Source: a virus. From it: a DNA stretch of 22,207 bases. Positions 21,601-22,207 of the stretch are shown here, in pieces. The stretch is taken from the IMG/VR virus record IMGVR_UViG_3300017962_000143, positions 1 through 22,207 of that record. One strand, 5' to 3'. Positions within the stretch are counted from its first letter, which is position 1; every line of letters begins with the position of its first letter. The notes beneath the pieces are model-generated. The model was not told the origin of the DNA. It made no database searches and saw only the letters and a program-made list of their open reading frames with translations. Position numbers and translations under genes: made by a program.

Positions 21601-22140
21601 TTACCCTTCCAGTTCTATAGTTATAGCTTTGCTGCTTTGAACAAGATTACTGCCGCATATGGACATGGACAGTTAAAGAATCAGTGGATTGGTACTGCGA
21701 TGTCTATGGGTCTTGGCTATATGGTATTACAGTACAAAACGCCTGATTTTGTTAAGATGGATTTTGAAGATCAGTTTGCTAGAGCATTTGATTACTCAGG
21801 TGTTGCTGCTCTTTACTCTGATATTTTCTATACTGCTATGTCTACTAGCTTGGCTTTGGGTGGGCCAAATATTACTGGCGGTGTTCTTCAGCCAAGATTC
21901 CCACAGGAGCCAGACGCATTAGATGCTGCCACTGGGGTTCTTGGTGCTGGTCCTAGTATTGCTGCTGATTTAGGTCGTGGTGTTTATGATCTAACAACAG
22001 GCAATATTGGAGAAGGGACTAAGCAAATCATTCGGAATCTGCCGTTTGCGCGAATGTGGTTTTGGAAAGGTAAGATGAATGAGCTTACAAATATGATTGA
22101 AGGTGAGCTTGATGATGGGATTGGCTTTGGTCGATACTAA
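18646..22140 (+). CDS. internal virion protein, T7 gp16-like ejection protein with HEIMH metallopeptidase-like insertion
   Basis: A 1164-aa protein (T7 gp16: 1318). Residues ~103-190 hold two hydrophobic stretches (FDPFNWAAIPFAPAATFAKT, and INIGSGALVGGVLSGLITIP at ~168-186) suited to crossing the inner membrane. The C-terminal third includes ENALLGLPFQFYSYSFAALNK and is gp16-like. The N-terminal transglycosylase domain of T7 gp16 is missing; no lytic Glu motif is seen. Instead, residues ~780-920 form an apparent insertion carrying HEIMHSLNRP (His876, Glu877, His880), a zinc metallopeptidase signature, with acidic residues 20-35 positions later. The ATG follows the gp15-like stop directly. It would enter the host with the DNA and form the inner-membrane part of the channel. 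Confidence 0.82.
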   Translation: MQNGLDIVRSLEAGTRVAPSPEIDFIDTVKASLAYKYNPVFNYFEERSSFPNIPEDGYSAIDNIPENLKPFGSYLLRATNQEHMDYLIGNLEAGLKTRETLAQSGVFAQLGAEIFDPFNWAAIPFAPAATFAKTAARGAVATGAMVSAQEAVRYPVDPLATPQELAINIGSGALVGGVLSGLITIPMQRRLAAQLDAEIEINNLRTAIAPEGEEPDARIAPSLFTDSWLYKAVPTPMKRILTDDNVPNSVKLTTLKIANDSGILLAANKQGQKIGNSVYQNAKLLEGEWIRVYDETINIWGESTGKGVVNPLDYTFNRKSFETWLEGVDSKAMRGIAPADDFEARAMASLNKFYENWEQRLNEQGLIGSAPYYEKFILGRERRTEDAQKRLQTARSPDYIARLEAQVRRYSDEVTEARAILDDIKEAGPVLPPNEKLFRPRYWDQDAIRANLEDFKRILTEWYTKNPSIIVRGKDGKSSRVMLDTSEQAIRGRVDETVDTILGIKDILDPEIGYYGAGKSKHFKHRLVDIPNELVLDYIQTNPVAVMKAYTQRTGARYEFARMFGGDTIDDVLDDVFNQMMDAGKTQAQAHAAMKDMRHLYKRVVGGLHRDPDSWDQSFGRILRSLAQFNYLGSAGVATMTEPAKIMMEHSLGPTFRGLFSIMKNNQLKMGAKEGRLAAEGIDNLMNSAHLRIVDDVNNNPFRSDILDRAKSPFYLLNGLGPITKIFKDFDAMMRCHTLIDYSVRWTQSKATKQEQEYLLRYNIDLEDAKKIANAPWQKSEAGFYMANTEAWTNTIEFPATKAEVISGPTNTFDGDRYKPAFYRESENKIYIDEEHIINEMWPERRWENPRVEGVKPIKKGIINSPEDYVTFIKMHEIMHSLNRPKAMGFDMRKKADKVAYENAINDLAVAEIEKQARVDPETVRTFRNALSSGIMNTILMGTPADKPIITDGIVYIPMRVARQFGMKEDKEFKGYARIENALLGLPFQFYSYSFAALNKITAAYGHGQLKNQWIGTAMSMGLGYMVLQYKTPDFVKMDFEDQFARAFDYSGVAALYSDIFYTAMSTSLALGGPNITGGVLQPRFPQEPDALDAATGVLGAGPSIAADLGRGVYDLTTGNIGEGTKQIIRNLPFARMWFWKGKMNELTNMIEGELDDGIGFGRY

Positions 22141-22197
22141 TTTGTGCGTTGATATTTCTTTGTTTTTATACAACAAGGAAGCAAATAGGAGATAAAC
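22141..22197 (+). promoter_or_regulatory. promoter/RBS leader cassette, copy B
   Basis: TTTGTGCGTTGAT (22141-22153) starts directly after the gp16-like stop and equals copy A. A 44-base stretch (copy A: 43) leads to the next ATG, again with GGAAG, CAAA and AGGAGAT. Read as a bacterial promoter it has TTGTGC (22142-22147), a 17-base spacer and TTTATA (22165-22170). It would drive the tail fibre and later genes. Confidence 0.6.
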
Positions 22198-22207
22198 ATG
22201 GCTGTTC
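22198..22207 (+). CDS. start of next gene (probable tail fibre), cut by window edge
   Basis: Only ATG GCT GTT C is visible (Met-Ala-Val). AGGAGA (22187-22192) five bases upstream is a strong ribosome site, so a gene does start here. In T7-like order the gene after gp16 is the tail fibre, gp17. The product itself cannot be judged from three codons. Confidence 0.6.

Noticed and set aside
1-22207. Classical T7 promoter, att site, integrase, CRISPR array or insertion sequence
   Set aside because: No TAATACGACTCACTATA-like sequence, no tRNA-end repeat, no spaced direct repeats and no transposase were seen in reading both strands.

Overview
The window is part of a tailed bacteriophage genome of the T7-like podovirus type. 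The rightward structural block reads in order: small terminase, large terminase, gp7.3-like protein, portal, Bbp19-like protein, scaffold, gp13-like protein, major capsid protein, tail tubular proteins A and B, and the ejection proteins gp14-, gp15- and gp16-like. The last gene, cut by the right edge, sits where T7 has its tail fibre. Several small-protein families between the terminase genes are ones I associate with marine phages, so a marine Gram-negative host is likely but not proven. No tRNA, CRISPR, insertion sequence or integrase is visible.

Layout. (1) Positions 1-2326, minus strand: small and non-structural genes. They are a partial gene, a CxxCxGxG zinc protein, a 64-aa protein, a DUF932 protein, a 63-aa protein, a 31-aa membrane peptide and a 177-aa protein that ends at a clear intrinsic terminator. 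(2) Positions 2327-2992: a non-coding divide between leftward and rightward genes. It is packed with hairpins, including a 70-nt stem, and also holds an inverted-repeat operator candidate, a perfect -35 hexamer and a G-rich tract. (3) Positions 2993-7336: terS, ten very small and mostly unknown genes (many strongly basic), then terL. (4) Positions 7395-11524: pre-portal protein to capsid. (5) Positions 11554-22140: tail tube and nozzle, then ejection proteins. (6) Positions 22141-22207: a second copy of the promoter/leader cassette seen at 7339, then the start of the next gene.

How it works together. The terminases package DNA through the portal into a shell of capsid protein built on the scaffold. 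The tubular proteins close the portal. The gp14/15/16-like proteins form the internal core that is ejected to make a channel through the host envelope. Structural genes are almost all joined by 1-4 base stop/start overlaps, so translation is probably coupled. The only real breaks are before the gp7.3-like gene, before the capsid gene, after the capsid gene and after gp16; each of these carries a regulatory candidate.

Most interesting points: the hairpin-dense non-coding region beside terS; two near-identical promoter/RBS leaders; a repeated TGACG-N3-CGTCA operator and a repeated ACTGC-N6-GCAGT element; a beta-propeller-like insertion in the tail nozzle protein; a metallopeptidase-like HEIMH motif inside the gp16-like ejection protein; a UUCG hairpin that may bring a distant Shine-Dalgarno sequence to a start codon; and a gp13-like gene placed before rather than after the capsid gene.
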